64,000 bases of DNA, taken from Roseibium aggregatum. Lineage in GTDB: Bacteria > Pseudomonadota > Alphaproteobacteria > Rhizobiales > Stappiaceae. Shown one piece after another: positions 36,223 through 45,405 of the stretch (positions are counted from its first letter, which is position 1; each line of letters begins with the position of its first letter). The position numbers were made by a program, and so were the translations under genes. Location: NCBI RefSeq assembly GCF_014692675.1, contig NZ_JABFCZ010000004.1:1-64000 (forward strand), read 5' to 3'. The notes beneath the pieces were generated by a model, which saw nothing but the letters and a program-made list of their open reading frames with translations, made no database searches and was not told the DNA's origin.

Positions 36223-36962
36223 ATCGCCACCTTCCGCTCGCCCTCACGCGCCGTGTCGCGGGTCAGTGCCGTAAAGGCATCGACAAGGCTGCCGCCGCCG
36301 GCCAGAACGCTCGCCCGGTCATGGGCCAGAACCTGCCCCTTGTGCAGCACCACGACATCGTCGGCGGGCCGGATTTCATCGACCAGATGGGTTGCCCAGA
36401 AGATCAGGAGCCCGCTGTCCGCCAGATCATGGGCGTAGGCGGTAATCGCCGTGCGGCTGGCCGCATCGAGGCCCACGGTCGGTTCGTCCAGCAGCAGGAC
36501 CTCCGGCTCGTGGATCAGGGCCCGGGCGATTTCCATCCGCCGCCTGTGGCCGCCGTTCAGCGCCCGGACCTTTTCCTTCGCCCGCTCGCGCATGTCGAGC
36601 CGGTCGAGAACCGCCTCGATCCGTTTCTTCACGTGAGCGCCGGACAGGCCCTGGAGAGCCGCGAAGTAGGACAAGTTCCAGGCAACGGACATGTCGAGAT
36701 CGAGCGTCGGCTGCTGGAACACGACGCCGAGCCGGGCAAGCGCCTTGCGCGGCTCCCTGGCAAGATCGTACCCGGCGATCCGGATGCTGCCCTGCCTTGT
36801 TACGAACAGATGGGTCAACAGGTTGAACAGCGTCGACTTGCCGGCCCCGTTGGGGCCAAGCAGAGCACAAAACCGGCCTGCCTCGAGTTCGATCGTCACA
36901 TCATCGAGCGCCTTTTTGGAGCCGTAGCTGTAGCTGACATTCTGGACCGAAAAGACGTTCAT
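36219..36962 (-). CDS. ABC ATPase of the PQQ/alcohol system
   Basis: A 247-residue ATPase. Walker A is GPNGAGKS, the signature-like motif is LNGGHRRRMEIARAL instead of a regular LSGGQ, and Walker B is LLLDEP, with the H-loop in WATHLV. The altered signature is characteristic of the PQQ-associated ATPase. It energises the permease next to it. It lies 20 bases after the small secreted protein gene. Confidence 0.85.
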   Translation of the reverse strand: MNVFSVQNVSYSYGSKKALDDVTIELEAGRFCALLGPNGAGKSTLFNLLTHLFVTRQGSIRIAGYDLAREPRKALARLGVVFQQPTLDLDMSVAWNLSYFAALQGLSGAHVKKRIEAVLDRLDMRERAKEKVRALNGGHRRRMEIARALIHEPEVLLLDEPTVGLDAASRTAITAYAHDLADSGLLIFWATHLVDEIRPADDVVVLHKGQVLAHDRASVLAGGGSLVDAFTALTRDTAREGERKVAI

Positions 36963-36981
36963 GCGACCCCGGGTCTTGGAC

Positions 36982-37428
36982 TTACTGGATGGTGATCTCG
37001 ACGCGCTGGCTCTCGCCGGTCGTGCCGGGCTGGCGCAGGAAGTACCGTCCCGGCCTGATCGCCAGAAACTCGATTTCCATTGTCCCGGCCTTGTCGAACT
37101 CGATGCTTTCCAGACCGAAAGGGCGGACTTCCAGGCCGTTGATCACCACCTCGTTGATCCAGATTGCCCGAAAGAACCCCGGCCCTTCAAGACCGAGTTC
37201 ATCGGACCCGTCGGAGGTGATCTCGATCTCGTAAAGGGTTCCGGACTTCAGCACCAGAGGACCTTCTGCGACCGGCTTGCCGGATCCGAGCGTCAGTTCC
37301 GGCAGTTCCTCCTTGTTCGACTTGGACAGAATACCGGCAAAGCCGAATTCATGCGCCTGAGCCGCGCCCGTGAGGGCCATGCCGGCCAGAACCGATACCG
37401 CAAGACCGATCGCCAGAAATTTCCTCAT
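36982..37428 (-). CDS. Small periplasmic cupredoxin-like protein without copper ligands
   Basis: A 148-residue exported protein (signal peptide to GAAQA). The mature part looks like a beta-sandwich: SGTLYEIEITSDG, FRAIWINEVVING, GTMEIEFLAIRPGRYFL. There is no cysteine and only one histidine, so a type-1 copper site is not possible. Similar proteins occur in XoxF and PQQ clusters. The ATG overlaps the stop of the TauB-like ATPase. Function unknown; metal or cofactor handling is a guess. Confidence 0.65.
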   Translation of the reverse strand: MRKFLAIGLAVSVLAGMALTGAAQAHEFGFAGILSKSNKEELPELTLGSGKPVAEGPLVLKSGTLYEIEITSDGSDELGLEGPGFFRAIWINEVVINGLEVRPFGLESIEFDKAGTMEIEFLAIRPGRYFLRQPGTTGESQRVEITIQ

Positions 37429-38057
37429 TTGACTTCCCCCCTATGAAAAACAGGATGCACCACGTTGGGAACGACGGTGGCCGGCGTTCCGGCAAGTTCA
37501 AGGGTCCGGTCGGCAAGTTGCCGCGCCTCTTCTTTCTCGTGGGTCACGAACAGGGTTGCGGGCGCGACCTCGTTCATCAGCTCCCGTGTCAGGGCGACCA
37601 TCTCGGCGGCTGTCTTTTCGTCCAGCGAAACGAAAGGTTCGTCCAGGATCAGCAGTTCCGGCCTTCCGGCGAAGGCCCTTGCCAGCGCAAGCCGCCGCTG
37701 TTGCCCTAAGGACAATTGCCCCGGAAACTGGTCCGCCTTGTCCCAAAGTCCGACCTTGCGAAGGCTTTCACGCGCCTGAACCTCCGACAGGTCGGGATGA
37801 ACGAGCAGCAGGTTGTCGAGCGCGCTGCGCCAGGGCAGAAGCGTCGGCTCCTGAAACACGAAGGCCATGGCCTCCGGCCGCTGGACGGTGCCTTCGAATT
37901 CCATATCGATGCCGGCGACCAGGCGCAGCAGCGTCGACTTGCCCACGCCGGATTTGCCCAGGATCGCAACACATTCGCCCGGCTTGAGCATGAACGCCAC
38001 ATCCTTGAGGATCTGGCTCTTGCCGAAGAACTTGGATTTGATTGCGACCCGGATCAC
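37425..38057 (-). CDS. ABC ATPase, TauB/SsuB-like
   Basis: A product of about 210 residues. Walker A is GKSGVGKS, the Q-loop FVFQEPTLLPW, the signature LSLGQQRRLALARAF and Walker B LLILDEPF. The preferred start is a GTG at 38057 with GGAGG before it, which overlaps the permease stop. A longer reading frame to 38750 in the same frame is an antisense-style artefact inside the permease gene. It energises a nitrate/sulfonate/taurine-type importer. Confidence 0.85.
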   Translation of the reverse strand: MIRVAIKSKFFGKSQILKDVAFMLKPGECVAILGKSGVGKSTLLRLVAGIDMEFEGTVQRPEAMAFVFQEPTLLPWRSALDNLLLVHPDLSEVQARESLRKVGLWDKADQFPGQLSLGQQRRLALARAFAGRPELLILDEPFVSLDEKTAAEMVALTRELMNEVAPATLFVTHEKEEARQLADRTLELAGTPATVVPNVVHPVFHRGEVK

Positions 38058-38803
38058 GCCAGCCTCCATGCGCGTATCCGCCGCTCGGCCGGCTGCAGCA
38101 ACAGCCATTCCACCACCAGCATGAAGCCGATGAAACTGAGCGAATAGACCAGCACCATGGCAACGTCGAACAGCTGGAAATAGAGATGGATCTGGAAGCC
38201 GATCCCGTTTGACCGGCCCAGGAACTCCACCACCAGAACGATCTTCCAGATGACGGCCATGCCGGACCGTGCGGCCCCGGTAATGAACGGGGCAAGCTGC
38301 GGCAGGACCACATGGCGGAGATAGACCGACCGGCGCATGCGATAGACCTGCGCCATGGCTTTCAGATCCGGATCGAGCGCCCTGGCCCCTTCGCGGATGA
38401 TCGTGGTGACGTTGGGGATCTTGTTGAGCGTCACGGCCGCGATCGCGGCTGTCTCGTTCAGCCCGATCCACAGATAGCAAAGCACGATCAGGACGAGAGC
38501 CGGCAGGTTGAGAAATACCACCAGCCAGGGGTCCAGCCACCGGTCGAGCGCCGGGTTCGTTCCCATGAGAAGCCCGAGGACGATGCCGAGGCTCATTGCC
38601 AGGCAGAAGGCCGCGATCACCCGAAAGACCGTGACGCCCAGGGAATAAAGCAGCATCCCGGAAGACAGTTCCGACAGGAACGGTTTGACCAGATCGGCCG
38701 GCGACGGCAACACCGTCGGATCCCCGCCGAGCCAGGCAGCGACCGTCCAAAGCAGAATGAAGCCGAGAAGGGAAACCGACCGGATGGCAGCGTTAGCCCG
38801 CAT
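38054..38803 (-). CDS. ABC permease, TauC/SsuC-like
   Basis: A 249-residue membrane protein of the BPD_transp_1 type. The EAA loop is EGARALDPDLKAMAQVYRM. It has five to six membrane segments. It works with the overlapping ATPase and the binding protein gene 163 bases upstream. The operon places a TauABC-like importer between the parts of the PQQ-linked ABC system. Confidence 0.87.
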   Translation of the reverse strand: MRANAAIRSVSLLGFILLWTVAAWLGGDPTVLPSPADLVKPFLSELSSGMLLYSLGVTVFRVIAAFCLAMSLGIVLGLLMGTNPALDRWLDPWLVVFLNLPALVLIVLCYLWIGLNETAAIAAVTLNKIPNVTTIIREGARALDPDLKAMAQVYRMRRSVYLRHVVLPQLAPFITGAARSGMAVIWKIVLVVEFLGRSNGIGFQIHLYFQLFDVAMVLVYSLSFIGFMLVVEWLLLQPAERRIRAWRLA

Positions 38804-38966
38804 CTCGCACCCTCCCTGCGGCCTGCGTCGTGGGCAGGCCGGCCGGAACTGGCGGCACCATGCCTCCGATGAGCGCCATCACGCGACGCCAGTCTCCGGC
38901 CCTGCCCCCTGTTTCAGGCTGCTCCGGGGGCGAGGAGGATGAGTGATACGAACTAGCCAAAGGCCT

Positions 38967-40016
38967 TTACTCGACGTTCACGAAGAGGCCGAGCGGCAAC
39001 TCGGTGGTATCGCCGACCAGCTTCTTGCCGCCAAGGCGGGCCATCAGCGCAAAGAACGTCGCCGCCCCGTCTTCATTGACGTTGCCCGGCGCCGGTATGC
39101 CGGCCCTGAAGTCCTGCCGCAGAGTTTCAAACTGTGCCTCCGACTTGACATTCATCTGGTCTCGCAGGGGCTCCCAGGCAGCGTCATCGCTGGCCAGCAG
39201 ATCCTTCGCTGCGCGGGACGCGCCGTAAAGCGCCTTTGCCATCTGCGGATTGTCCTTCAGATAGCTTTCCTTCAGCACATAACCGAGCAGCGGAATATCC
39301 GGATCGAGGCCCAGTTCCCTGGACGCGGTTTCCACCGAGATCAGCTCCCGCATGCCCGCCGCTTTCATCTTGGCAAGGAAATGCCAGAAATTGATCGCGG
39401 CATCGGTTTCGCCCTTGAGCGCCGACTTGAAGACAAGCGGCGGTGCGCCGAAGACCTGCTCGGTTTCGGCTGCAAGATCGAAACCGTATTGCTCCTGGGC
39501 GTAGGCGCGCAGGATCAGCCAGCTCTTGTCGACCGGCCCGCCGGCGATGCCGATTTTCTTGCCCTTGAGATCCTCCAGGGTCTTGGCGGTGCTGTCCTTC
39601 GGCACCACCATTCCGCCGACGGCCTTTGAGTAGGGAATGAACACATAGTCCTTGCCTGCTGCCCGCTGGCGCGCGACCCAGATCCAGTCGGCCACGGCCA
39701 TGTCGGCCGCGCCGCCTTCCAGCGCCACACGGGTCGCACCGTTGTCCGCATAAGGCTGCATGTCGAGCTCGAACCCGTTGGCCGTGTCGAAGCCGTTCCG
39801 CTTGATCGTATCCAGCTCCCAGTTGACGGTGCCGATCTTGAGAACCGCGGCCCGAAGCTTGGGCAGATCCGAAGCCTGGGCGACATTTCCGCCCGGGAAC
39901 GGGCTCAAGGCCGTCCCGATACCGGCAATGGCAAGTCCCATGAGCAGCCGGCGGCTGATCCGGTGCCACAACGGGCGTCTCATTCCGTTTCGTGCAGTGT
40001 CTTCCGCAGTCCTCAT
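38967..40016 (-). CDS. ABC substrate-binding protein, NMT1/TauA-like
   Basis: A 349-residue periplasmic protein. The N-terminus RISRRLLMGLAIAG looks like a twin-arginine signal. Family features include GFDTANGFELDMQPYADNGATRVALEGGAADMAVADWIW (read in parts) and LEDLKGKKIGIAGGPVDKSW. GGGAGGAAATC precedes the ATG. In this locus the ligand could be a cofactor, metal chelate or small sulfonate; the sequence does not say. Confidence 0.82.
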   Translation of the reverse strand: MRTAEDTARNGMRRPLWHRISRRLLMGLAIAGIGTALSPFPGGNVAQASDLPKLRAAVLKIGTVNWELDTIKRNGFDTANGFELDMQPYADNGATRVALEGGAADMAVADWIWVARQRAAGKDYVFIPYSKAVGGMVVPKDSTAKTLEDLKGKKIGIAGGPVDKSWLILRAYAQEQYGFDLAAETEQVFGAPPLVFKSALKGETDAAINFWHFLAKMKAAGMRELISVETASRELGLDPDIPLLGYVLKESYLKDNPQMAKALYGASRAAKDLLASDDAAWEPLRDQMNVKSEAQFETLRQDFRAGIPAPGNVNEDGAATFFALMARLGGKKLVGDTTELPLGLFVNVE

Positions 40017-40126
40017 GATTTCCTCCCGTACTCGACTGTCTTTCCGACTTTTTGCCCCGTATTCACCGACCGCAATCGAGTTCCGCCGCCTCCATGCTCA
40101 ACCTCGACTGCAGCCGGCCCTTTTTT

Positions 40127-41149
40127 TTAATTCGGCGCGACCGCCACGCCCCAGGGCTGCTGGCCGACCTGGATCGATTTGATGGCCTCCTGGTCGGCAA
40201 CATCGATCACCGTGACATCGTTCGAATTTCCGTTGGTGGTGATCAGGTACTTTTCGTCAGGCGTGAACTCCAGGTGCCAGACACGCTGTCCGACCAGGAT
40301 GTAACGGACGACTTCATGGCTCTTCACATCGACCACCGCGACCCGGTTCGCCGGCCCCAGCGCCACGAACAGCCACTTGTTGTCGGAGGTGATCCGCATG
40401 CCCACCGGCTGCAGCCATTCCGGCTGGACGCCGGGCACCGCAAATCCGATTTTCGCCTCGAGTTCCGGCCCGTTTTCACCCAGCATGTTGATGACGGAGA
40501 CCGTGCCGCCGATTTCGGAACTGACGAACAATTTCGTTCCGTCATTGGTGAAGCGGGCGTAGCGCGGCCGCTGGTCGACCAGCACATTGTACTTGATCTT
40601 GTAGTCGTCCATCGAGATGAAATGCGCCATGTTCGTGGTCTCCGACGTATTAACCACGAACTTCAGGTCCGGGCTGACCGCCATTCCCTCCGGTTCGACG
40701 CCGACCGGAATTTCCGAAACCACGGTCTTTTGCGCTGTATCGACGACGGTGACCAGATTGTCGTCCTCGTTGGAAACGAAAAGCTCGCTGCCATCCGGGC
40801 TCAGCACGAAGAATTCCGGATCGGGGCCTGACGGCAACTGCCACAGGAAGTCATGGGTCTTTGCATCGAAGACCTTGATGGTGTCGTCATCGGACGCGCA
40901 GACATAAAGATGTTTGCCATCCGGGCTGATGCCGATCCCCCGCGGCCTGTTCCCGGCCGGAAAATCGCCGATCGCCTCCCAGCTGTCGCTGTCGATGACG
41001 GTAACCGTATTCCCCTTTTCGTTGCTGACGAAGATCTTGTTGGCCATGGCCGCGCCGGGCATCGAAAGGCCGGCCGCCGTCATGCCGGCAAGAAGCACCG
41101 CCCGAACCGCAAGACGTTGCGGGAATATCTTTAGTGCCGACCGGTTCAT
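40127..41149 (-). CDS. PQQ-dependent catabolism-associated beta-propeller protein
   Basis: A product of about 340 residues with a signal peptide (cleavage near GAAMA) and seven YVTN-like blades (KIFVSNEKGNTVTVIDSDSW, RGIGISPDGKHLYVC, FVLSPDGSELFVSNEDDN). It belongs to the propeller family regularly found with the PQQ-linked ABC transporter. GAGGA eight bases before the ATG at 41149 sets the start. It lies 10 bases downstream of the binding protein gene. Confidence 0.88.
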   Translation of the reverse strand: MNRSALKIFPQRLAVRAVLLAGMTAAGLSMPGAAMANKIFVSNEKGNTVTVIDSDSWEAIGDFPAGNRPRGIGISPDGKHLYVCASDDDTIKVFDAKTHDFLWQLPSGPDPEFFVLSPDGSELFVSNEDDNLVTVVDTAQKTVVSEIPVGVEPEGMAVSPDLKFVVNTSETTNMAHFISMDDYKIKYNVLVDQRPRYARFTNDGTKLFVSSEIGGTVSVINMLGENGPELEAKIGFAVPGVQPEWLQPVGMRITSDNKWLFVALGPANRVAVVDVKSHEVVRYILVGQRVWHLEFTPDEKYLITTNGNSNDVTVIDVADQEAIKSIQVGQQPWGVAVAPN

Positions 41150-41159
41150 GGCAGGGTCC

Positions 41160-42383
41160 TCAACTGTCAAACGCCTTGCAGGCGGATTCGGGTTTGTCGA
41201 TCCCCAGTGTGTCCAGGGGCGATCGCTGATGCAGAAATCCCTCCTGCGGCGACACGCTGACGGTGATCTTGCTGTCGGTCAGAAGGATGGGCTGGCGCAG
41301 CTGGCCGTTCCACGACCGGAAGGTGACCTTCTGCCCCTTGAATGCGGCCAGTTCGAAAGCATCGCTGAGCAGATAGGCCCTCAGCACCTTGGGATCGGCA
41401 CTTCCGGTGCGCGTGACCGCTTCTCCGATCACCCGAAGCGCCAGCCAGGTATTGTAGTCTTCGGACTGCATGTAACGGCCGGCCAGCTTCTCGAAGCGGC
41501 GCTGGAACTGGGTCGCGCCCCAGGCCTCGTGGGCAGCGTGGAAGCTGACCGGACGAAGCCCCGCCGAGCCTGCAACCGGGCGCGGATCCCACGCGTGAAA
41601 CGGCAGGTAGAGCGCGAAGACATCGCTTTCGTCGGCGGCGACGATAACATCGTGATCCGCCGCTCCCTGGGTAAAGACCGGGATCTGGCGTTGAACCAGC
41701 ACATAGCCGCTGTCCGCCCGCCGGGAGCCGCCGGTGTCTTCGAACACCCGATCGTCGACGATCTTCGCACCGAATTTGGCAGCCGACCGGCGATAGGCCT
41801 CGCCGAGCTTCTTGTCGGCCGGGTGGGAGCCCTCGATCAGAAACCAGCGGTTCCATTTCTTCCACACGAGGAACTGGGCTACCGCATCGGCCAGCATCGC
41901 GCGGCTCGGGGCCACATGAAACAGGTTCGCCCGGCACTCGGTGTCACGCAGGATATTGTCCGGCGCGCTCGCGTTGAACACGAGCACATCCGGTCCCGCT
42001 GCATCGGCAACGCGCAGGACATCCTCGCCGTGCCCCAGAACCACGAGATACTTGATGCCTTCTTCGGCAAGCTTCCGTGTCGCTGCTTCCGCGTTCTCGG
42101 GCGGCGTCGCCACGGTCACGGTCGAATACGTCTGACCGAGAAAGGAACCCGTTGTCTGATTGTCCTCGTCCCCGAGCTTGCCACCCGCAAAGCCGAGGTC
42201 GTCCGGTTTCCGGTCATATCTGGAAATCGGGACAAGCACCGGATAGTCGATCCGGAGGATACCGACCTTGATATCCATGGCGGCGGCAGGTGTGAGTGCG
42301 CCCGCCAGAGCCATCCAGCCCGTGAGATATCCCGCGAGCAACGTGCAGAACACGCTAATGCGAACCAGCGCGCGTACTGTCAT
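41160..42383 (-). CDS. Substrate-binding protein of the PQQ-linked ABC system
   Basis: A 407-residue exported protein with a periplasmic-binding type I fold (DIKVGILRIDYPVLVPISR, KYLVVLGHGEDVLRVADAA, DRVFEDTGGSRRADSGYV). It is the family of ABC binding proteins tied to PQQ-dependent alcohol dehydrogenases. It is first in the minus-strand operon of nine genes to gfa. Its homologue LutA in Methylorubrum is involved in lanthanide uptake (homology is my inference). Confidence 0.85.
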   Translation of the reverse strand: MTVRALVRISVFCTLLAGYLTGWMALAGALTPAAAMDIKVGILRIDYPVLVPISRYDRKPDDLGFAGGKLGDEDNQTTGSFLGQTYSTVTVATPPENAEAATRKLAEEGIKYLVVLGHGEDVLRVADAAGPDVLVFNASAPDNILRDTECRANLFHVAPSRAMLADAVAQFLVWKKWNRWFLIEGSHPADKKLGEAYRRSAAKFGAKIVDDRVFEDTGGSRRADSGYVLVQRQIPVFTQGAADHDVIVAADESDVFALYLPFHAWDPRPVAGSAGLRPVSFHAAHEAWGATQFQRRFEKLAGRYMQSEDYNTWLALRVIGEAVTRTGSADPKVLRAYLLSDAFELAAFKGQKVTFRSWNGQLRQPILLTDSKITVSVSPQEGFLHQRSPLDTLGIDKPESACKAFDS

Positions 42384-42510
42384 ATAAGGCGTTTCCCGGT
42401 TTCTGTTTTCTTGCCCTGCTTTTTCTTGAGTGTGCCAGACAAATTAGCTGCAAAAAAACCGATACTTTAGGATCCATTGCGGTACACGGACGCCCGCCTA
42501 AGATACGTCC

Positions 42511-43011
42511 ATGAGACCGCTTTTGACCTTCGCTGTCCTGCTTGTCTTGACCGTTCCCTCAACGGCGAATGAGTTTGTTCCCGGCAGCAAGGTCGCCTTT
42601 CTCGGACTGACGTTTCTCGATACCTCGACCGAGGGCGCCTACAACGGTGTCAGGGCCGATGAAACCGAACGTCTCGCCCTTCTGAACAAACTGATTGAAG
42701 ACCGTTTCAAAAAGGAAGGCATGGTCCTCGTGGACCTGTCGCCCATTTCGAAGAAGCTGGAAAACAGGGCCAATCTGGCCAGTTGCCACGGCTGCGACGT
42801 CCGCATGGCGGAAACGCTCGGCGCGGACTTCGTTCTGGTCGGGCTCGTTCAGAAGGTCTCGAACCTGATCCTCTCCATGAAACTGGTCCTGCGCGATGTT
42901 GAAACCGGCAAGGACGTGCGGGCGCGTGTCGTCGACATCCGCTCCAACACGGACCAGTCCTGGACCCGTGGCATGAATTACATTCTGAAAACCGCCTTCT
43001 TCAAGGAATGA
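42511..43011 (+). CDS. Exported DUF2380/DUF3280-like protein
   Basis: A 166-residue periplasmic protein with a signal peptide (cleavage near TAN). The mature part, with KVAFLGLTFLDTSTEGA and CHGCDVRMAETLGADFVLVGLVQKVSNLIL, fits the DUF3280 type often found in PQQ alcohol dehydrogenase clusters. A CHGC motif could bind a metal. It is divergent from the ABC operon, with a 127-base shared promoter region. Confidence 0.75.
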   Translation: MRPLLTFAVLLVLTVPSTANEFVPGSKVAFLGLTFLDTSTEGAYNGVRADETERLALLNKLIEDRFKKEGMVLVDLSPISKKLENRANLASCHGCDVRMAETLGADFVLVGLVQKVSNLILSMKLVLRDVETGKDVRARVVDIRSNTDQSWTRGMNYILKTAFFKE

Positions 43012-43018
43012 ACACGAC

Positions 43019-43564
43019 ATGATGTTGAGACTGATTGCGGCGCTTTCCATGCTGCTAACGCCCCTTCTCCTGACGACTTCTTCCGAAGCCCACGGCCCCA
43101 CACGTCAGAAGATCGCGCTGACGACGGAAGTCCCCGCTGCACCGGCCGATGTCTGGGCCGTCATCGGCAACTTCCAGGACATGAGCTGGCATCCCGCCGT
43201 CTATTCCACGACCGGAGAAGGCGGCAATGCCGTCGACGCCACGCGGGTGCTGACACTGAGCGAGAAAGGCGGCCCGACCATCTCGGAAGTGCTCTACAAG
43301 TACAGCGCCGAAAAGATGAGCTACTCCTACCGGATCACCGACGTGAAAGTGGAGGTGCTGCCGGTCACCAATTACTCCTCCCATCTCACGGTCAAGCCGG
43401 GCAAGGATGGCGGCTCGGTGATCGAATGGAAAGGCGCCTTCTATCGCGGCTATCCGAACAACGATCCGCCTGAAAACCTCAACGACGAAGCCGCGATCGC
43501 GGCTGTCACCGCCGTTTACAAGGCCGGCCTCGATGCCCTTCACACGCGTTTTTCGGAGAAGTAA
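43019..43564 (+). CDS. MxaD-like SRPBCC protein
   Basis: A 181-residue exported protein with signal peptide and a START/SRPBCC fold (VPAAPADVWAVIGNFQDMSWHPAV, ISEVLYKYSAEKMSYSYRI). MxaD in methylotrophs promotes electron transfer between methanol dehydrogenase and cytochrome cL; this is its probable role with XoxF/XoxG. The end overlaps the next gene by 32 bases. Confidence 0.82.
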   Translation: MMLRLIAALSMLLTPLLLTTSSEAHGPTRQKIALTTEVPAAPADVWAVIGNFQDMSWHPAVYSTTGEGGNAVDATRVLTLSEKGGPTISEVLYKYSAEKMSYSYRITDVKVEVLPVTNYSSHLTVKPGKDGGSVIEWKGAFYRGYPNNDPPENLNDEAAIAAVTAVYKAGLDALHTRFSEK

Positions 43565-44534
43565 GCAACTCCTCTTCTGCTGCTTCCTCCTTACCTCCCC
43601 CGCGGGCGGCCCAGCGCTCGCGGGGTCTTTTGCCTTCGTGACCAACCAGAACAGTTCCGATGTCAGCGTTCTGGATCTTGAAAACCGCAAGGAGATCCAA
43701 CGCATACCGGTTGCAGGAAAGCCGGCCGGCATTGCGGTCAGCGCCAGGCTAAATGCCTTTTACACGGTCAGCCCCGACAGCAAGACGGTGCGCCGGTTTT
43801 CCCTTTCCACTTGCAAAGTCATTGCCAGCGCCGAATTGCCCGGCGGACCGATGGCCGTTGCCGCCGCTCCGCAATCCGGCCTCGTCTTCGTGTCCGACTG
43901 GTACAATGCCCGCATCTTTGTCCTGGACGCCGAAGAACTCACCCTGACCGGCGAACTGAAAACCGGTGGAGCCCCTGCGGAAATGATCGTTGCCGAAGAC
44001 GGCAGCTGGCTTGCCTCCGCGGACAGGGATTCAAACCAGGTTTCGATCTTCGACCTTCCGGACATGACATTGCGGGCCCGCATTGCCGTCGGCGAACGGC
44101 CCTTCGGGATCGGCGTCGATCCGCAAGGGCGGATCCATGCGGCCAATGTCGGATCGGATTCCGTCTCGGTCATCGACCCGGAAACGAAATCGGTCATTGC
44201 CACGGTGCCGGTCGGCGCCCGCCCCTACGGCGTGGCCTTCGCCAATGGGCGCGCCTTTACGACCGACCAGTATGCGGACACCGTCAGCGTCTACCGGCTT
44301 TCCGACTTCGCGCCCGAGGACACGCTGGACGTCGGCGAATATCCGGAAGGCATCGACGCCACGCCGGACGGCAGGCTGGTCGTCTCGACCAACTGGTTTT
44401 CCAACACGGTCAGCCTGATCGATCCGGAGACATTGGAAGTTGTCGGCGAAATAGAGACCGGTGACGGTCCGCGTGCCGATGGAAAATTCATCCATGAGAC
44501 TTCAGGGGGAGACGTTCCATGCGCAAAAAACTGA
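43533..44534 (+). CDS. Exported YVTN beta-propeller protein
   Basis: A 333-residue periplasmic protein with signal peptide (cleavage near PALAG). It has repeating blades (FAFVTNQNSSDVSVLDLENR, RPFGIGVDPQGRIHAANVGSDSVSVIDP, RPYGVAFANGRAFTTDQYADTVSVYRL). It is a second propeller in this locus, related in type to the one at 40.1-41.1 kb. It overlaps both the preceding gene and the next. Confidence 0.85.
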   Translation: MPFTRVFRRSKQLLFCCFLLTSPAGGPALAGSFAFVTNQNSSDVSVLDLENRKEIQRIPVAGKPAGIAVSARLNAFYTVSPDSKTVRRFSLSTCKVIASAELPGGPMAVAAAPQSGLVFVSDWYNARIFVLDAEELTLTGELKTGGAPAEMIVAEDGSWLASADRDSNQVSIFDLPDMTLRARIAVGERPFGIGVDPQGRIHAANVGSDSVSVIDPETKSVIATVPVGARPYGVAFANGRAFTTDQYADTVSVYRLSDFAPEDTLDVGEYPEGIDATPDGRLVVSTNWFSNTVSLIDPETLEVVGEIETGDGPRADGKFIHETSGGDVPCAKN

Positions 44535-45364
44535 CACGCCGGGCCCTATGGCTAGGTGTCGTGGCGACGGCTCTCATGCCCGTCCTTCTGCCGAAACCGG
44601 TAGCTGCGGACGAAGGAAGCTGGCCGGATCTGCGCTCCGAGCTTTATGGCGAACGCTTCCTCGGAACCTCCGCTGACGTGATCAGCATCGACGTTCCTTA
44701 CCGCACGACGAACGATGCCCGGACCGACGTCACCGTTCGCATGGCCGCACCCGAAGGACACACCTTCAAGGGGATGAAGCTGATCCTGGATGAAAACCCG
44801 ATGCCGGTGTCGGCGCAACTGGCGTTCGCCGGGCCCCTCGCCGACTTCGAATTTGCCGCAACCATGCGCGTCAACGGCCCCACGCCCGTCCATGCGGTGG
44901 CGGAGCTGGACAACGGTCAGCTTTTCGTGGCCGAAAGCTTCATCAAGACTTCCGGTCAGGGCGCCTGCGCCGCACCTCCGGGCACCGATCCGGTCGAGGC
45001 GCTCAAAACTCTTGGACAAATGGAACTCGTCGTCCGGCCGTTGAACGATACCGCAAGCCTCGTCCGGCACTTGCGAAAGGGCAGCTCCAACGACCTCGCT
45101 CTCGATGTCGAGATCAGCCATCCGAGTCATTCCGGCATGCAGAGGGACCAGGTCTCCCTGCTCTATATCCCAGCCCGCTATGTCGAAACCCTTCAGATCG
45201 ACCTGAACGGCAGCCCCTTCGTCACCATGACCGGCAGCATCTCCTTGAGCGAAAACCCGCAAGTCACCCTGTCGGTCCCGTCCGGCACAAGGCGTGTCAG
45301 GGCGAAGCTGACCGATTCCGACGGCACGGTTTCGGAAGCGGAGCGGGATCTGACCGACTATTGA
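44519..45364 (+). CDS. Quinoprotein-associated SoxYZ-like carrier, copy 1
   Basis: A 281-residue exported fusion of SoxY-like and SoxZ-like domains. The SoxY part has WPDLRSELYGERFLG at its start and ends with a cysteine in TSGQGACAAP, at the position of the SoxY swinging-arm cysteine. The SoxZ-like domain follows (LDVEISHPSHSGMQRDQVS, GSISLSENPQVTL). Such carriers go with quinoprotein dehydrogenases and relay metallohydrolases. It overlaps the propeller gene by 16 bases. Confidence 0.88.
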   Translation: MRKKLTRRALWLGVVATALMPVLLPKPVAADEGSWPDLRSELYGERFLGTSADVISIDVPYRTTNDARTDVTVRMAAPEGHTFKGMKLILDENPMPVSAQLAFAGPLADFEFAATMRVNGPTPVHAVAELDNGQLFVAESFIKTSGQGACAAPPGTDPVEALKTLGQMELVVRPLNDTASLVRHLRKGSSNDLALDVEISHPSHSGMQRDQVSLLYIPARYVETLQIDLNGSPFVTMTGSISLSENPQVTLSVPSGTRRVRAKLTDSDGTVSEAERDLTDY

Positions 45365-45405
45365 GGCCCGGCTCGAAACCAGGCTTTTGAAAATGTCAGT
45401 GTGAT

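Noticed and set aside
37425..38750. A single 441-residue protein over the ATPase and permease genes
   Set aside because: The upstream part is an out-of-frame reading of the TauC-like permease. The ATPase starts at the GTG at 38057 with its own ribosome site.
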